From assembly GCA_026545225.1 (NCBI GenBank), contig CM048846.1, forward strand, positions 86,197,270 through 86,261,269: DNA of 64,000 nt, in the 5' to 3' direction. Shown here piece by piece: positions 30,706-43,873 of the stretch. The stretch is from Cornus controversa (taxonomy: Eukaryota > Streptophyta > Magnoliopsida > Cornales > Cornaceae). Each line of letters opens with the position of its first letter. Position 1 is the first letter of the stretch. A program made the position numbers and the translations under genes. The notes below the pieces were generated by a model. That model was given only the letters and a program-made list of their open reading frames with translations, did not search any database and was not told where the DNA came from.

Positions 30706-31285
30706 GTGTGTCATGTTGTAATTAATCGAGATCAATGGTCGTAGAACCGTGTAATCATTTCTTTGCAAAAAGAAAAGTAAGAAAGAAAAAGTGTGTTCCA
30801 TCTCGACTCAGTGGCTTGTCTTGTTTGAAAATTCTGGAGTCAGATCAGAAGGCACGATTTCCTTTTTGTGTTTAGCATTTTTAAAAGCCTAAACGATGCT
30901 TACTCTCACTAACGGTACCAGAACAATAATAAAATAATATAATAAATTATTCCTCTGGTTAATGCAGAAAGAAAAGTAAGCAAGAGAAAGTGTAACTCTC
31001 ACTAACGGTACCAGAACAATAATAAAATAATATGATGAATTATTTCTCTTGTGTGTCATGTTGTAATTAATCGAGATCAATGGTCATAGAACCGTGTAAT
31101 CATTTCTTTGCAAAAAGAAAAGTAAGAAAGAAAAAGTGTGTTCCATCTTGACTCAATGGCTTGTCTTGTTTGAAAATTCTAGGGTCAAATAAAAAGGCAC
31201 GATTTCCTTTTGTGTTTTTATCATTTTTAAAAGCCTAAACGACGCTAACTCTCACTAACGGTACCAGAACAATAATAAAATAATA
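30706..31285. repeat. tandem duplication with 345-bp spacing
   Basis: GTGTGTCATGTTGTAATTAA starts at 30706 and 31051. Both copies run through AATCATTTCTTTGCAAAAAG to ACGGTACCAGAACAATAAT. The block CTCTCACTAACGGTACCAG occurs a third time at about 30992. The flanking stretch to 31420 belongs to the dispersed repeat also seen near 21.8 and 36.8 kb. Confidence 0.88.
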
Positions 31286-31429
31286 TGATAAATCAAGAGT
31301 GATTTTAGTGCATTGAAATCTTGAAAATTATGTGTTAAAAGTAGAAAGTGTGTTGAATTTAATTTTTCACTTTTATAAACTCTTTTTATCTCTCTAATAT
31401 TAAGTGTGTCGAAGCTATATAAATTTCAG

Positions 31430-31472
31430 AAAGTCTATTATATATTTATAAAAAATTTCATTCTCTCTCTAA

Positions 31473-31507
<35 letters not shown>

Positions 31508-32940
31508 TTTAGAAAAAAATGTGCTTATTTTGGATCAAATCAAGAGAAATTAAGTGTGTTGAATTTTAGAATTATTGTGTTGAAATGACAAATTGAGTGT
31601 GTTAAATTCTAAAAATAATGCATTGAAATGACAAGCCTTAAAATTGCAACCAGAAGTTTTCTGAGTTCTAATATGTGTTTTTGGTGCCTAAATAGCCAAA
31701 TACATGAAAGTTTGAAGGATCAGATTTGACACTTCTATTAAATAGAATTAATAATGCTATATCCACTTGTTAAATTCACCTTCATTTTTAAATTCTTATA
31801 CATGCATAGCAATGAGATGAGATTGAAAGTTTGACTTATTCATAATGGTTGCTCACGATCTTGACCTATTCTTAGACACCCCTTCAACATCAAATTTATT
31901 ATTCCTTGATATATTCTTTCTTATATATCAGATACTGAAGATGAACGAGGAATTCTGAATTTGGGGATAGAAATAATTCTGAAAACCAGAAAAGTAATGA
32001 TGAAGTTTATCCAGATTCAAGCACCAAGTCGCGTTACTTGATGTGGATGACAACTCCACACTGGGTCTTAAATTAAATTTTAGAATGAATTAAATTATTT
32101 GAGTCTACTATTAAATCTCTGGTATTAATTGGAATCTAATAATATAAAGAAAAAAAAATTGAGGCCTTCTATTGGCTAGTGCCTTAAGTGATCCCGCCTA
32201 AAACTCCAGCCGACTCTGACTCCACATCATACAGTATCATGGAGTAAACCAGGAGACCTTCCTTAGAAAATTCCTTGAAACGAAGATGGAGTCCATCATC
32301 AAGCTTAAGCTCTGTTGTATTCTATTTAAATACCTTTTATTTGTTTACAATAAATTTCTGCTACCAGCTAAGCTTGCAAGGCGTGTAGTATGTACCCAAT
32401 GATGAAGTGATTTATGTATTTAAACATTGTATTCATGTAAAGTTATGAATGTATGTAAGAAGCCCCCAAGAAAGAAGAGGGGTTCAAGTTTGCAAGAAAA
32501 AAATGTGTGTCCTCATTATATACCTCTTTTACTCGATTAAAATTGAAATTAATACTCATGTACCGTTTTTAACTATATAATTTAACCAAGTCATGTATTT
32601 TTCGTGTTCTATTTAAACTTGTGATATTGTATTTGTGCAATTCTTATTAACTTATTAATAAATATTGCATTAGTAAACTTGGGGAAGAAAATTTATTGCA
32701 TTAGTAGCTAACATCTCAAAAATAATTAAATAAAAGAGTGAGGTCTTGTGTAATTTTTTTTATTTTCTCAGTTCTAAAAACTATTTTCAGTGCATACAAC
32801 CAAACAAATTTATCAATTATTGTTTTCTATAGAGCAAATAAAGTATATCAAATGTGAACTTAATCACTGAAATCACTAAAAGAGATTAGAGTTTCACAAA
32901 AATCACTAAAAGAGATTACAGTTTCAGTTTGAAACAAAAT
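31430..32940. other. intergenic between genes B and C
   Basis: Nothing genic recognised. It holds a TA run (31471-31503), repeats of the AGTGTGTTGAATTYTA type to about 31640, and AT-rich DNA. 32870-32940 is the 3' flank of gene C with a short direct repeat (ATCACTAAAAGAGATTA twice). Confidence 0.5.
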
Positions 32941-32959
32941 GTCTTGGAATATGAAATTG

Positions 32960-35900
32960 TTATCTGGCCTCAATCAATGAATGTGTTACAGTATTCACTG
33001 AATAGTTTCCGGCATTTGTGTTCATCACATGTTGACCTATAAAAAATGCAAGTTCCTTAGGTGTTGGTAGAGGTGCATATTCATTGCTAAGCATTGAGAC
33101 AACATCAGACATGGTCGGTCGATCATTTGCATTTCCTTGGACACAGAGAAGCCCTATGTTAATGTGTCTCAACAATGTAGTACTAGAAGGATTATCCAAT
33201 ATTGGGTCCACCAACTCCATCCCTCTATCAGCACTCCACAACTCCCATGCCTGAAACATTCAATTATATAATTTGTATGTATCATGTTCAATTTAATCTT
33301 AAATCATCAATTTTGCTAGATAAAAGAAGTTTAAACAAAGAGAAAAGGAAAGGTGTATTTAGTTACTTACATATCCAAAGAGGTGAAGAGAGTCATTGTG
33401 GCAAAAATTAGTGTTCTTCTTGCCACTCACAATCTCAAGCAACAATACTCCAAAACTATACACATCAGATTTAATCGAGAAAAGACCTTTCATTGCATAT
33501 TCAGGAGACATATACCCACTAAATTAAAAACATACAATAGAGTCAGTTTGAGTAACTCGAAGTAGATCTTTCATTAATGTATCATATATATAAGTTGTGT
33601 TAGCAAAGAATTTTTTTTTTACTTACTAAGTTCCAACAATACGGTTTGTGTTTGCTTGTGATTCATTACTACCAAATATTCTTGCCATGCCAAAATCTGA
33701 TATTTTGGGATTCATTTCACTATCCAACAGAATGTTACTGGCCTTTAAATCTCTATGAATTATACGAAGTCTTGAATATTCATGTAGGTAAAGAAGACCT
33801 TGAGCAATCCCTTCAATGATGTGAATGCGTGTCCTCCAATCCAACATCCCATGTTTGTTTGGATCTGCCTTGAGTTAAACTTTAATGAGCATCTATTGAA
33901 CATTTATCTAAATTTAAAGACAGTAAATATAGGAGAAGACTAACCAAACAGGAAGGAATCCAAACTTTTATTGGGCATATATTCATAGATTAAAATGTTT
34001 TCATCTCGCTCAATGCAGCAACCCAAGAGTTTAACAAGATTTCGATGCTGGAGCTTGGCTATCAATACTGTCTCATTTTTGAACTCCTGGAGCCCTTGTC
34101 CAGATCTTCCAGAAAGCCTCTTCACTGCTATTTCTTGTCCCTTGAGTAATTTACCCTATTCAAAAAATATAAGGATTGAATGGTTACCCAAGGAGTCAAC
34201 TAAATTAAAAGCAATGAGGAAACGTTTGCAAGTGCTGATAAGGGATGCCAAAATCATTTTTGTCTGCATGCTTTCAGGGATTCTAAATCATGTGTATAAA
34301 GAACAGGAATACAGGATTAAGGTTGAAAATAGAGTTGTACAAGTTGTTCAACATTAAATTTCAAGGATTCAAAATTTGTCAGCGCTTCTAAGATTACTTC
34401 AGTTTATATCTTAAAATTTTACCTTGTAAACAGGTCCAAACCCTCCCTCACCGAGCTTATTTGCTGCAGAGAAGTTACCTGTTGCAGCAGAAACACTCGC
34501 AAAGCTAAAGGATGGCAACTCAACATCCTTCTTCCTGTTTTTCCAGTGTTTATTTCCGGTGTTAGTTTCGGCAGCTCCATTCGTACTAGCACTAAAATCA
34601 AATAATAATAAATCCTCACTTGAACCTCTCTTCCCTGTTTATCACAAAAAACAGCAAGTCATTGTAAAATATTTGGAAATCACAATGTAAAAGATAATTA
34701 GTTCCAGAATGAGACAATTTGTGGTCCATAAATAGTCCAAGTCAAATCTAAGTGTTCATATTCTAAGATGTTGCCCTTGAAGAGGTTATGTTTTCATTTC
34801 CTAATGGACTTAAATACATCATGTATGATTTCTTTGAATATAGGCTGAAAGTTTTGTGGCTACAGCATATACCCATTTGTTTGAGCTTTCTCCTGACTAA
34901 ACAGCATATGAAGCCACCAGAAATAAGTATTGCTAGCAAAACCGGCACTGTTATGATCACCCTCAAGTTCTTCCTGTCACCTGAAATAGGTATACTAGCT
35001 AGAATCATGGTTAATTAATAACAATTCAAAGCACAATACTATGTAATTTGCAGGAAGGTATTGATTGTTGGGTAGAAGTTACTTTTATTTATTGCAGCCA
35101 CATACCTCCAGGTTTTTGAAGATCAAAAGCAGCTAGTTTCAGATAGAGATCTTGTTGATTAGTGTTGCTTCCGTCTGAGAGTTGTTGTAGATTCAGTAAA
35201 CCTCCTTCCCATAGTAAACACCCACTACTATTATAAGCATAAGCTGTGCAAGAACAATTTTGCATGCAAGATGATTTACACCGTTTAAGGCTCCAATCAG
35301 GAAGTAGTTTTGAATTTTCTGGAAATGTTGTTATGTTTGGAATTTTTAAAAATCCATCACTCATCCCATTGGTATAAGTACCATTCTGGCACTGCAATGG
35401 GGTCACTCTCACACAACCACCTGACCAATCATTTCGATTTGACTCTTCATTTGAGAATGGTTCAAAACCTTGCAAACATGCACAGGTGATGGTGGAGAGA
35501 TTCCCTCTGAAGATGCCAAATGTCCCGCAAAAAGCATAAACCAGACCAGGGAGGGGTTGAGCCCAAAAATAATCCGAATGCCAATAGCCACCGAACCATG
35601 CTGAAATCTGGAGTTGCCCGAAGAAAGTCATCACAAATCTTAGTAACACAGAAGAATTGGAACTAGAATATGTAAGGTAGCTTTCGTTTTCATTTGATAT
35701 AAAATTGTAATTGAAGAAATTATATGATCCCCATTCAGGAACAGAGCTAAAAATATCACCATTCCAAACTCCAGTGCTCCAATACCTTTTGGAGTTGTTC
35801 CACTCTATAAAATATTGATTTCTTTCATCTGGATCTATCCCGAATGAAAACTTACCAGGAGTAGGATCCTCTAAATTTTTCCATGAAGTTAGGAGTTGAC

Positions 35901-36453
35901 TTTTGCCGGTAAGTTTATTGATGTCAAGCTTTGCACCAGGCAGCAATGTATTTGTTGGGTGATCAAAACTCTGCCAGTATATTGTAGATGGATTTATAAC
36001 ATTTCTAACTACAAAATTTCCATTATCTTGAAGCACTGCTTCAGTGGAATTTGGCGTTGGTGACACAAAATTTGTTGACCAAATTGGATTTCTAGAAAAA
36101 TTGGTGAGCAGGTGTAAATTACCATCTTTAGAAAATTCAAGTCTAAAAGAAGACGATTCAGACAATGGTTGTTCTTTGTTAGCTATCCAAACTATGATCT
36201 GCACACCAAAATGTTTATACCATATGCAAAGATAGATGTTGGGTGAATACAGTGAAGTACCTTTGTAGACGAAACCCAGTTCAAAAATGCTAGCCTGGGA
36301 CACCAGGGTCTGGCTTACAGAGAGAGACTGGCCTATTGAAAGAGTATCACCTCCAATAGAGAAACAGGACTTGTGTAACCGGAAAAGAATAAGAACACAT
36401 AGGAAGAACCATGGTCTAGTAGTGGTGTCACTGTCCCTCATTAGTTGCCACAT
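32960..36453 (-). CDS. G-type lectin S-receptor-like Ser/Thr kinase, gene C (7 exons)
   Basis: Intact SD1-class receptor kinase, about 851 aa. Exons: 36453-35106, 34980-34873, 34634-34423, 34155-33945, 33864-33627, 33518-33371, 33250-32960. Exon 1 gives a signal peptide ([13 protein letters not shown]), bulb lectin, S-locus glycoprotein region (NDWSGGCVR) and PAN ([12 protein letters not shown]). The lectin entry reads YLCIWYKHF where A and B have YLGIWY. Exon 2 is the membrane helix; the kinase has GEGGFG, an [12 protein letters not shown] lysine, [13 protein letters not shown] and SPEYAM. Exon 7 is 18 nt shorter than in B but keeps the frame and ends LIEAR. Exon 3 reads through in its proper frame. 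Start chosen at 36453; 36468 and 36525 are in-frame alternatives. Probably functional. Confidence 0.92.
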
Positions 36454-36714
36454 CTTGGATACCTCCATCTCAATTAACAAAATTGATGATGATGAAGAAG
36501 AATGAGAAGGAGAAGAGACCTCCAAATAGATAATATCTCAGTAAAAAATGTTCCATACGACTGTGTCAAATATATCATACATTTACTTCCCTACATGTTT
36601 TAAAAGTCTGAGCACGCTGCCATCTATATATATTTATATAAATTCTCTTTTTCTCTCCAAGTCTATATATATTTATATTATTTTTGAAAGTAATGTTTTT
36701 ATTCCTGATCAAAT

Positions 36715-36960
36715 AATGACGAATTAAGTGGACTGAATTCTAGAAATGATGTGTTGAAATGATTAATTTAGTGTGTTGAATTCTACAAACAATGTGTTGA
36801 AATGACAAATTATTTGTGTTGAATTCTAGAAATAGTGTGCTGAAATGAAAAATTAAGTGTATTGAGTTCAAATTTTCACTTCTATAAACTCTCTATCTCA
36901 CTAATATTAAGTGTGTTGAATCTATATAAACTCTAGAAAGTATGCATAATTATATAAACT
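36715..36960. repeat. short tandem repeat, about 43-bp units, in gene C's upstream region
   Basis: Units of the form AATT..AGTGTGTTGAATTCTA followed by ATGTGTTGAAATGA occur three to four times. The run ends in the dispersed block TATAAACTCT..CACTAATATTAAGTGTGTTG. Related copies are near 20.8, 21.9 and 31.3-31.6 kb. Confidence 0.65.
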
Positions 36961-36976
36961 CTCTCACTCTCTCTAG

Positions 36977-37321
36977 AAGTTATGCCGAGTTTTGCACCAG
37001 GCAGCCAAGTATCTGTTGGGTGATCAAAACTGTGCCAATAGCATCTCTAACTACAAAATTTTCGTTATCTTTAAGCACTGCTTCAGTGGAATTCGGTGTT
37101 GGTGACACCAAATTTGTTGAACAAATTGGATATCTAGAAAAATTGGTGAGCAGAAATAAATTACCATCTCTAGAAAATTCAAGTTGTAAAGAAGATGGTT
37201 TAGACAATGTTTGTTCTCTGTTACTACCAAACTATGATATACTCAGCAAAAATTTTAAGCCAATGTGAGTTTAAGAGGAGTGCTTTTTTTGAAGAAACCC
37301 GGTTCAAAAATGCTACCTTGA
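36977..37321 (-). pseudogene. kinase relic: part of the lectin exon, cut by a copia LTR
   Basis: Matches exon 1 of A, B and C from the GCTTTGCACCAGGCAGC block to the ACCTTGAGACACC block. A deletion removed the [11 protein letters not shown] region in between, and several indels break the frame, although [12 protein letters not shown] is still readable. Homology ends at 37321, where copia LTR sequence begins. It is the remnant of a gene in the same orientation as C. Confidence 0.85.
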
Positions 37322-38540
37322 GTTTGGAACAGAATCTATTGTATTTTGCTTTGACGATAGTGGATTTGTATTTTGCTTTGACGATAGTGGATTTGCTTCT
37401 CCGGGACTACAAAGTCTCACTCGTAGTTTTTCCTGATCTGGGTTTCCACGTATATCTAATGCATTCATTTACTTTACTGCACTTTATTTTATTTACTTGC
37501 TTTGTGGGATTGTTTTAATTTTAATTGGACTTAAAATTAAATAATATGAAAGATTAAGCAAAAAGCAAGTAAAACTAATCACCCTTCTCTAAGTTTTAAA
37601 TCTAACTTTCATAGCCGTTTCTGCACCGCGCAACTAACAATTGGTATCAGAGTAGTGTTCTCTAATTTCTAAGTAATTCCTTGTGAAGTATTTTTAAAAT
37701 CAAAAATTATTTTTGTTTTAAAAAATTATCATGGATTTTCATAAGAGAGAGGGTGAATTGGTTCAACAACGTACCTCATGAATGTGATAGATTAAACTAT
37801 AAGGATGATAGAAATCTCCTTGCTAGAAAATATAGAAGATTCCTTAAGAATAAAGAGAGTGAAAATTTTAGAAAATGAAAATTTTCTAAATTTAGAGGTA
37901 AAAATAATAAGAAATATGTTTTTGTTACTTTCCTGCTATTGCTCATATTGATGATGATACTGCTAATGATTTTTCTTCTGATATAGGTGAAACAGAAATA
38001 AAAGAGGGGTAAAGATGACTTTACGTAATTCTTTATATAGTTAGAAGAAGGGAATGAACTTCGAAATACAACTCTTAGTCAGATTGGGTTTGAAGATTCA
38101 GAAATTGAGCAATCAGATGAAGAATCATGTGAGATCAAGCTGCAATTTTTTTTTGAAAAATTGCTAAAGGCTTATAATAAGAAATATGAGAAGCTGAAGC
38201 AAATAGAAATTAAAAAATACACTTTAAAGAAAGAGAATGAAGAGCAATGAAGTTGATTGAAGAAAATAAAGCTAATATTTATAATCTTCAAAGTAGAGTC
38301 AAGTTTCTCAAAAGTTAGGTAAGTCAAGCTATTTTTATTAGAGATACCCTTATTACTAGAATTAATTTTCTTGAGCCTAAATTGAAAAAATCACAAGAAA
38401 AATTGATTGCATTTACTTCTGGGCAGATTAAGCTTGATAGAATAATTAACTTCTTACCTTCTATTACAACTAATATTTCTCTTTTTACCAAGTGAGTTTG
38501 CATATGAACATATGATTCTCGTGAAAAACTATAATACATT
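37322..38540 (+). mobile_element. Ty1/copia relic 1: LTR end, primer site and gag remains
   Basis: 37322-37635 matches the LTR end of the second element (41210-41488): AACAGAATCTATTG, GACGATAGTGGATTTG (duplicated in tandem at 37338-37393), and TTTTAATTGGACTTAAAATT. TTGGTATCAGAGTAG at 37641-37655 is the tRNA-Met primer site. ATG at 37731 opens a broken gag whose middle reads TTLSQIGFEDSE.. and an acidic, lysine-rich coiled stretch, as in element 2. RT and integrase are absent. Confidence 0.7.
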
Positions 38541-39081
38541 TTTTTGTAACTGTTGGCATATAGGGTACCTTATTGGAATTATGTATTGAGGTCGGATCTT
38601 GGTGCAGTGGCAAATGTTTTCGTCCAAAGTAATGTGTCTTGTTTTTTAGACTTGGGAGTTGTCTTTTTAAAAATGAGACTAAGACTAGCCGATATTCACA
38701 TTTTTAGTTTCCTGTTTGTTTGTGCAATAGGCTCATATAATCACAACATAAAATTTTTAGCTGTCTTTAAATTTTCAATAAAGTATGCATAAAAATAGCA
38801 TTTTACTATTTCATTATCATTATGAGAAATATAAATAATAAATTTTCTTATCCTTTAATGTGATATATATTTTTTGAATTCACAAGAGTATCGTGCTAAT
38901 AAATATAAGAGAACATCTATAATAGAAGGTATAATACATTGTGGATTCAAAATTAAATAAGAGGTGTAGCTAATTGCAAGAGAGACAACAACGAGAGAGC
39001 GCGCTCTTATTTTCTTTCTACCAAAAGATACAACCAAATACATCCACTATATATAAAAATTGCTGCACCGTAACATTCACC

Positions 39082-39129
<48 letters not shown>

Positions 39130-39989
39130 CAGCTCTCCAATCACAGCTCTCACCCGATTCACCGCCTCAAAGTTTGGGCGCCCACAGTTTACCTTGAATT
39201 CACATGTACTGTTGTCATACATTTAGTTCACGTGTGTTCAAACTTTTCGAACATGAGTGGAAAATTGGAAATAAATGTGTGTATAAATGTAAATGAGGAG
39301 TGTTACGGCAGAATCGTTTATTGATAGATGAAAAATATTAATTAATCATTAAATAATTTTTTTTAATAAATATTTTATTTTGTAATCAATCAATATATCC
39401 TTGCATAATTTTGAAACATTTATATTAATGTCATCAACAAATAAATAAAATTATAGTGATCATAAATATTTTTAATAATATTTTTTTATATTAATCCATA
39501 TACTTATTATTATAATCATTTTCTATATAATTTTTTGAAATTTATAATTAATTGGAATATAAAATACTTTATGAATCTTGGTTCTCAATTTAATTAAAAA
39601 ATAAAATTTTTCTTAAAAATTGAAAAATCACTCTATGGACACCATAGTTTTATTTGATGACATGAATGTAAATGTTTTAAAACTACAAGAGCATACTGAT
39701 TGATGACAAAATATGACATTTATTACACAAAAGTAATAAATAATTGATTTTCAATTTTTACCAATCAATGGCACGAATGTAAAATAACAATTGCTTAAAC
39801 GCTTCTCAAATATAGATATATTTTGAGTCAAAATTAAAGACCAGATGAATATAGTGGCATGAACTTTTGTCTTTCTTAAAATATTCAAACTGTAGATAAA
39901 TAAAAAAGGAGAAAATAATTCATAGCACTTAGAAAAAAAATTAGGTATTGAAAATCAGACAAGCAATGCATTAATCATTCACTGATAAA

Positions 39990-40027
<38 letters not shown>

Positions 40028-40530
40028 ATAATGTGACTGATAAAGAATATTGAATCTATGATCTCCATCACTCAATTTTCTTACGATGCCATGATATGAG
40101 TTAGACTCATCTCAAAGTCTTGGCTCCCACAGATCACGGTAGAGTGGGACCCATTTATATATGTTTTCCATTTACCACATTGGTAAAACAAGTTGTTTTC
40201 CACTTACCGTGTCAAAGTTGTTTTCTTGAGAGAAAATTCTTTTGTGGTAAAACTTGTTCGAGGACGTGAATAGCCTCCGCAAATAAATATAATTACAGAA
40301 CTTTCACTTTTGAGTTTTGAGTCTTTTGACACGGTGAAATAAAGAAGAGAGGTCGTTTTAGTCTTGACACGAATATAAAAATTCTCATGTTTAGATTTTG
40401 AGAGAGAGAGAGAGAGAGAGAGAGTTCGAAAGAAAGAAAGAGATATGAATATCTGATTTACAATTTTAAAGTGACAAAGATGAAGAGAAATATGAATAAT
40501 TGGTTTTACTTGCCCGATATTGAGACTGGT
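38541..40530. other. intergenic, unassigned AT-rich DNA
   Basis: No gene recognised. Contains a CT/CA run (about 39080-39128), a TA run (39990-40022) and a GA run (about 40396-40424). A GC-richer piece at about 39128-39200 might be an old exon or leader but has no supporting frame. Confidence 0.4.
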
Positions 40531-42969
40531 TTAAGTAGTCTCAGGATCTCAATTTTGAAAAATGGTCACAGTGGATCGGTCTAACTAAGAAAAGGAAAGT
40601 TGAACCAGTCAAACTATTCCTTGGACCAGTTTAATTCTGCTAATGGGCCCGATTGTTTTAGAAACTCCAATTTTGATTCAAATTTTATTTTCAAAATTTT
40701 TTTAAAACTTTGAAAAACTTTTTAAAAGAGTTTTCAACTTGTTTTCCAAGTAATTATAGGATTTCATCATCTATAAATAATATCATATGTTTTTTTCTAA
40801 TTATGCTTTCAAGATGCTTTCAGAAAAATATTATGTTTAGAGAAAAAAATCTTTGAGTTAATTTTAGGTCAGAGAATTATTTTCTAATTTATATTTTATA
40901 CATATTGAGTGATTAGGGTTGTGTCTCTTTTTACGCTTGATCAATTATTCGAAGACTGCTTCAAAGATTGCTTATTGATCAAGTTACTTGTTTTAGTTTG
41001 ATTTCTCCTCATCTGTTCGTTGGTGAGGAAGGAGAAGAAGATTGCACTACGAAGGAGACATAACATTAATAGAGTGTTCGTATTCTTCCATTTACCATCT
41101 TCAAGGATTGTGACGTTAGCCTGAAGTCTGCACCAATTAGACATGGAGTCGCAAGAGTAAGCCTGAGATGTACGTTCAACATCAAATTCTTGGCAAAGTG
41201 GAGTGGTGTGGGTTTGGGACAGAGTCTATTGTTCTTTTGTTCAACGATAGTAGATTTGGTTCTCCGAGGTAATAGCCTCACCTGTGGTTTTTTTCCCGTC
41301 TTAGGTTTTTCCAAGTATATCGTGTGTTATTCTGCACTTATTTGTTTGCTTTATGTGTTTGGTTAATTTTAATTGAACTTAAAATTGAATTAATCTAAAA
41401 AATTAAGTAAAGGAGCAAGTAAACCTAATTACCCTCTCTAGGTTTTAATCAAGCTTTCGTAATTACTTTCGCATTGTGCTAATCACACTTGGTATCCGAG
41501 CAGTGTTCTCTAATTTGTAAGTTATTCTTTGCGAAAGTTATTTTTAAAATCAAATTTTGTATTTGTGTTAAAAAATCATCATGGAATCTAGTATGAAGAA
41601 AGACAGATTATGTAGAAACTGGGTCAAATTTTGACTGATTTTTGAATTTTTCATCATTTTCGCCACAAATACGCTTTAAATGATGTTATAAATGTTTCGA
41701 GAGTGAGAAACATGTTTGGGAAGTTGTTTAGAGGTTTGGAAAAGTTTTCGGAACATTTGGAGAAATTTGACTTTTTGGGTCAACAGGGCCCCAGAAATTC
41801 AAAAGTTTTTCAGAAAATAATAATTTTTGAATTTGGGCCAAATGAAATGTTTAATGAATTAAGAAAGTGATTTCGAGGCCATATGAACTTTCGAAAGAAA
41901 AAACAGAGCTTGGGAAGGTACGTTAAGTGATTAAAGGATAGTCATTTACCCTTGTGAGGTGTCAATACACTTAAGTGTATATTGTTGGGACAGAACCTAT
42001 AGATATAGAATTTTGCCATTGAAGAGCTCTCAAGCTCTCCTTCTTCTCCAACCTTCTTCCTTTGATTTGAGTACTTTTGAGTGAGATTTGGAGCTTGCTC
42101 TAAGAGAGAAAGTTTCTCCCCCCATCTTCCTCTACACATTGGTGGGTTCAAAGTCTCCCATTAGAGAGTTCCAAAATTTGAGGGTAAGTGAAATTTGGAT
42201 TCGGGCTTCGTTCGAGAAGGAAAGTGTGTTCTCCTTGTTCCGATCTACGGTTCTATAGAAAGAAATTTCACTTCGGAGGAACTTGAAGTTTGGTGGATTA
42301 TAGGGCTTGCTAGGAAGAGCTCCAAACTTTAGGTAGGGGCGTTATTTCACTCTTAGTCATCGATTCTAGGATATTGGTGAGATTGGGATTGTGTGAATTG
42401 TCTTAGCATGTATGAGTGAGTGGTGGGAGTTGGGTGGATTTCCCTTTCCTCTTTACATTGTATAATTATACATGTTAGAGTTGTTCATTATAATGATGTG
42501 TGATGAATTGTGATGTTATACAAGCAATGTATATGAAATGAAAACATGTTTTGCTATTTGAAGTATTGTATGCATATGTGGGTAGTATGCATGACTTGAA
42601 GCATATTTGTGGTTATATGTTGGTTATAAAAATGTATGAGGATTGAATGCATGCTAGATTTAAATATGGCATGAATGTGTATTGAAAAAGCATGAAAAAT
42701 ATGCTAAGTTATGAATTATATGCATATGTGAATGATATGCATGCTTGAGTACATATATGTGGCTATATGTATAATGTGATGATGAAATGCATGCTATAGT
42801 CTATTGTAACAAGAATGTGTATTGAAGAGCATGATAAATATATGTTATATGAGGTGTGTGCACCTTATGAGCATGTATACGTGTATATCAGAGTGTTGTC
42901 TAAGTATGATGTACATGGAATTCAGAGAGGGCCAACAATATGTTTGAATTAGTGAGAATACTCCCAATG

Positions 42970-43167
42970 GGATGATCGTCGGAGATGCCCAATCATGCCC
43001 CAAGTATAGTGATCGTCGGAGTTGCCCAATCACTAGTGCAAGGCTTATATAATGCCATGAATATGTGACCGTCGGAGTTGCCCCATCACACGAGTGTCGT
43101 CGGAGTTGACCAATACTTTGGTATCATCAGAGTGGTCCATCACCACATGATTGTCGGAGTGGACCAA
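42970..43167 (+). repeat. array of six hairpin-forming repeats with conserved loop core
   Basis: Core GTCGGAGWKGMCC recurs at about 42977, 43014, 43070, 43098, 43126 and 43151. The core is flanked by complementary arms that differ between units: ATGAT/ATCAT, TAGTGAT/ATCACTA, GTGA/TCAC, AGTGT/ATACT (one G-T wobble), a degenerate fifth unit, and CATGATTG/CAATCATG. Arm changes keep pairing in most units. Confidence 0.75.
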
Positions 43168-43637
43168 TCATGCCTATGTATCGGATTATGATCGAGAAGA
43201 TGTATATATATTTTGTTACTTATGTGTGTTGACTGTTAAGCATGACATATGAGTTAAATGCATCTATTCTTGTTTTGTATTGTGGTTGGTTGATCATGAG
43301 AGCATTGTAAATGCCATGTAGCGTAGCGACATTATGGTTGCATATCATGTAGATTAGTGTTGGGTCGATGCCTAGGTGGGTTGGGGCGTTCGTACTGAGC
43401 CGTTGAGTTGCTCACCCCTCTCCCCCCAAACATTTTTACAGGTAAGGCCTTGAGGATGGACGAGAAGGACTTGATTAGTCACTTGAAGCTCATAGGAGAA
43501 TGTTTGAGATGTTTTAAGGTCTATGTATGGATCATTTAGAATGGTTAGTATCCTATAGAGAATGCATGAGTATTGAGAAATGAGGAGTTGGCTTGAAAAT
43601 GGTCTTTGGTATAATTTGCAGGATTTCTGCAAAGACT

Positions 43638-43873
43638 ATTTCGATCGTGCGAAATCCACATTTCGCATGATTGAAAATTTTGATTGGGCGAAACCCATGT
43701 TTTGCATGTACAAAAAATTGCAGAGTTGCAGAGTGTTCAAAAGTCCCGAGAGTTGAGATTTTCTTTTGATAGTACTTCGCATGATCGAATATTTCGATCT
43801 TGCGAAACTATAACTTCGATCATGCGAAAAAACTATTTCTATTGTGCGAAATTGATGATTCGATTGTGCAAAA
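43638..43873 (+). repeat. array of nine 14-18-bp dyads in the LTR
   Basis: Units of the form TTTCG-N6-CGAAA, for example ATTTCGATCGTGCGAAAT at 43638-43655, TTCGCATGATCGAA at 43776 and TTTCGATCTTGCGAAA at 43792. The core appears as ATCRTG or its reverse CATGAT, so units occur in both orientations. Several are decayed. The array ends about 205 bp before the LTR end. Confidence 0.8.

Noticed and set aside
36977..37321. A fourth functional kinase gene upstream of gene C
   Set aside because: Only part of the lectin exon remains, with an internal deletion, frame breaks and a copia junction.
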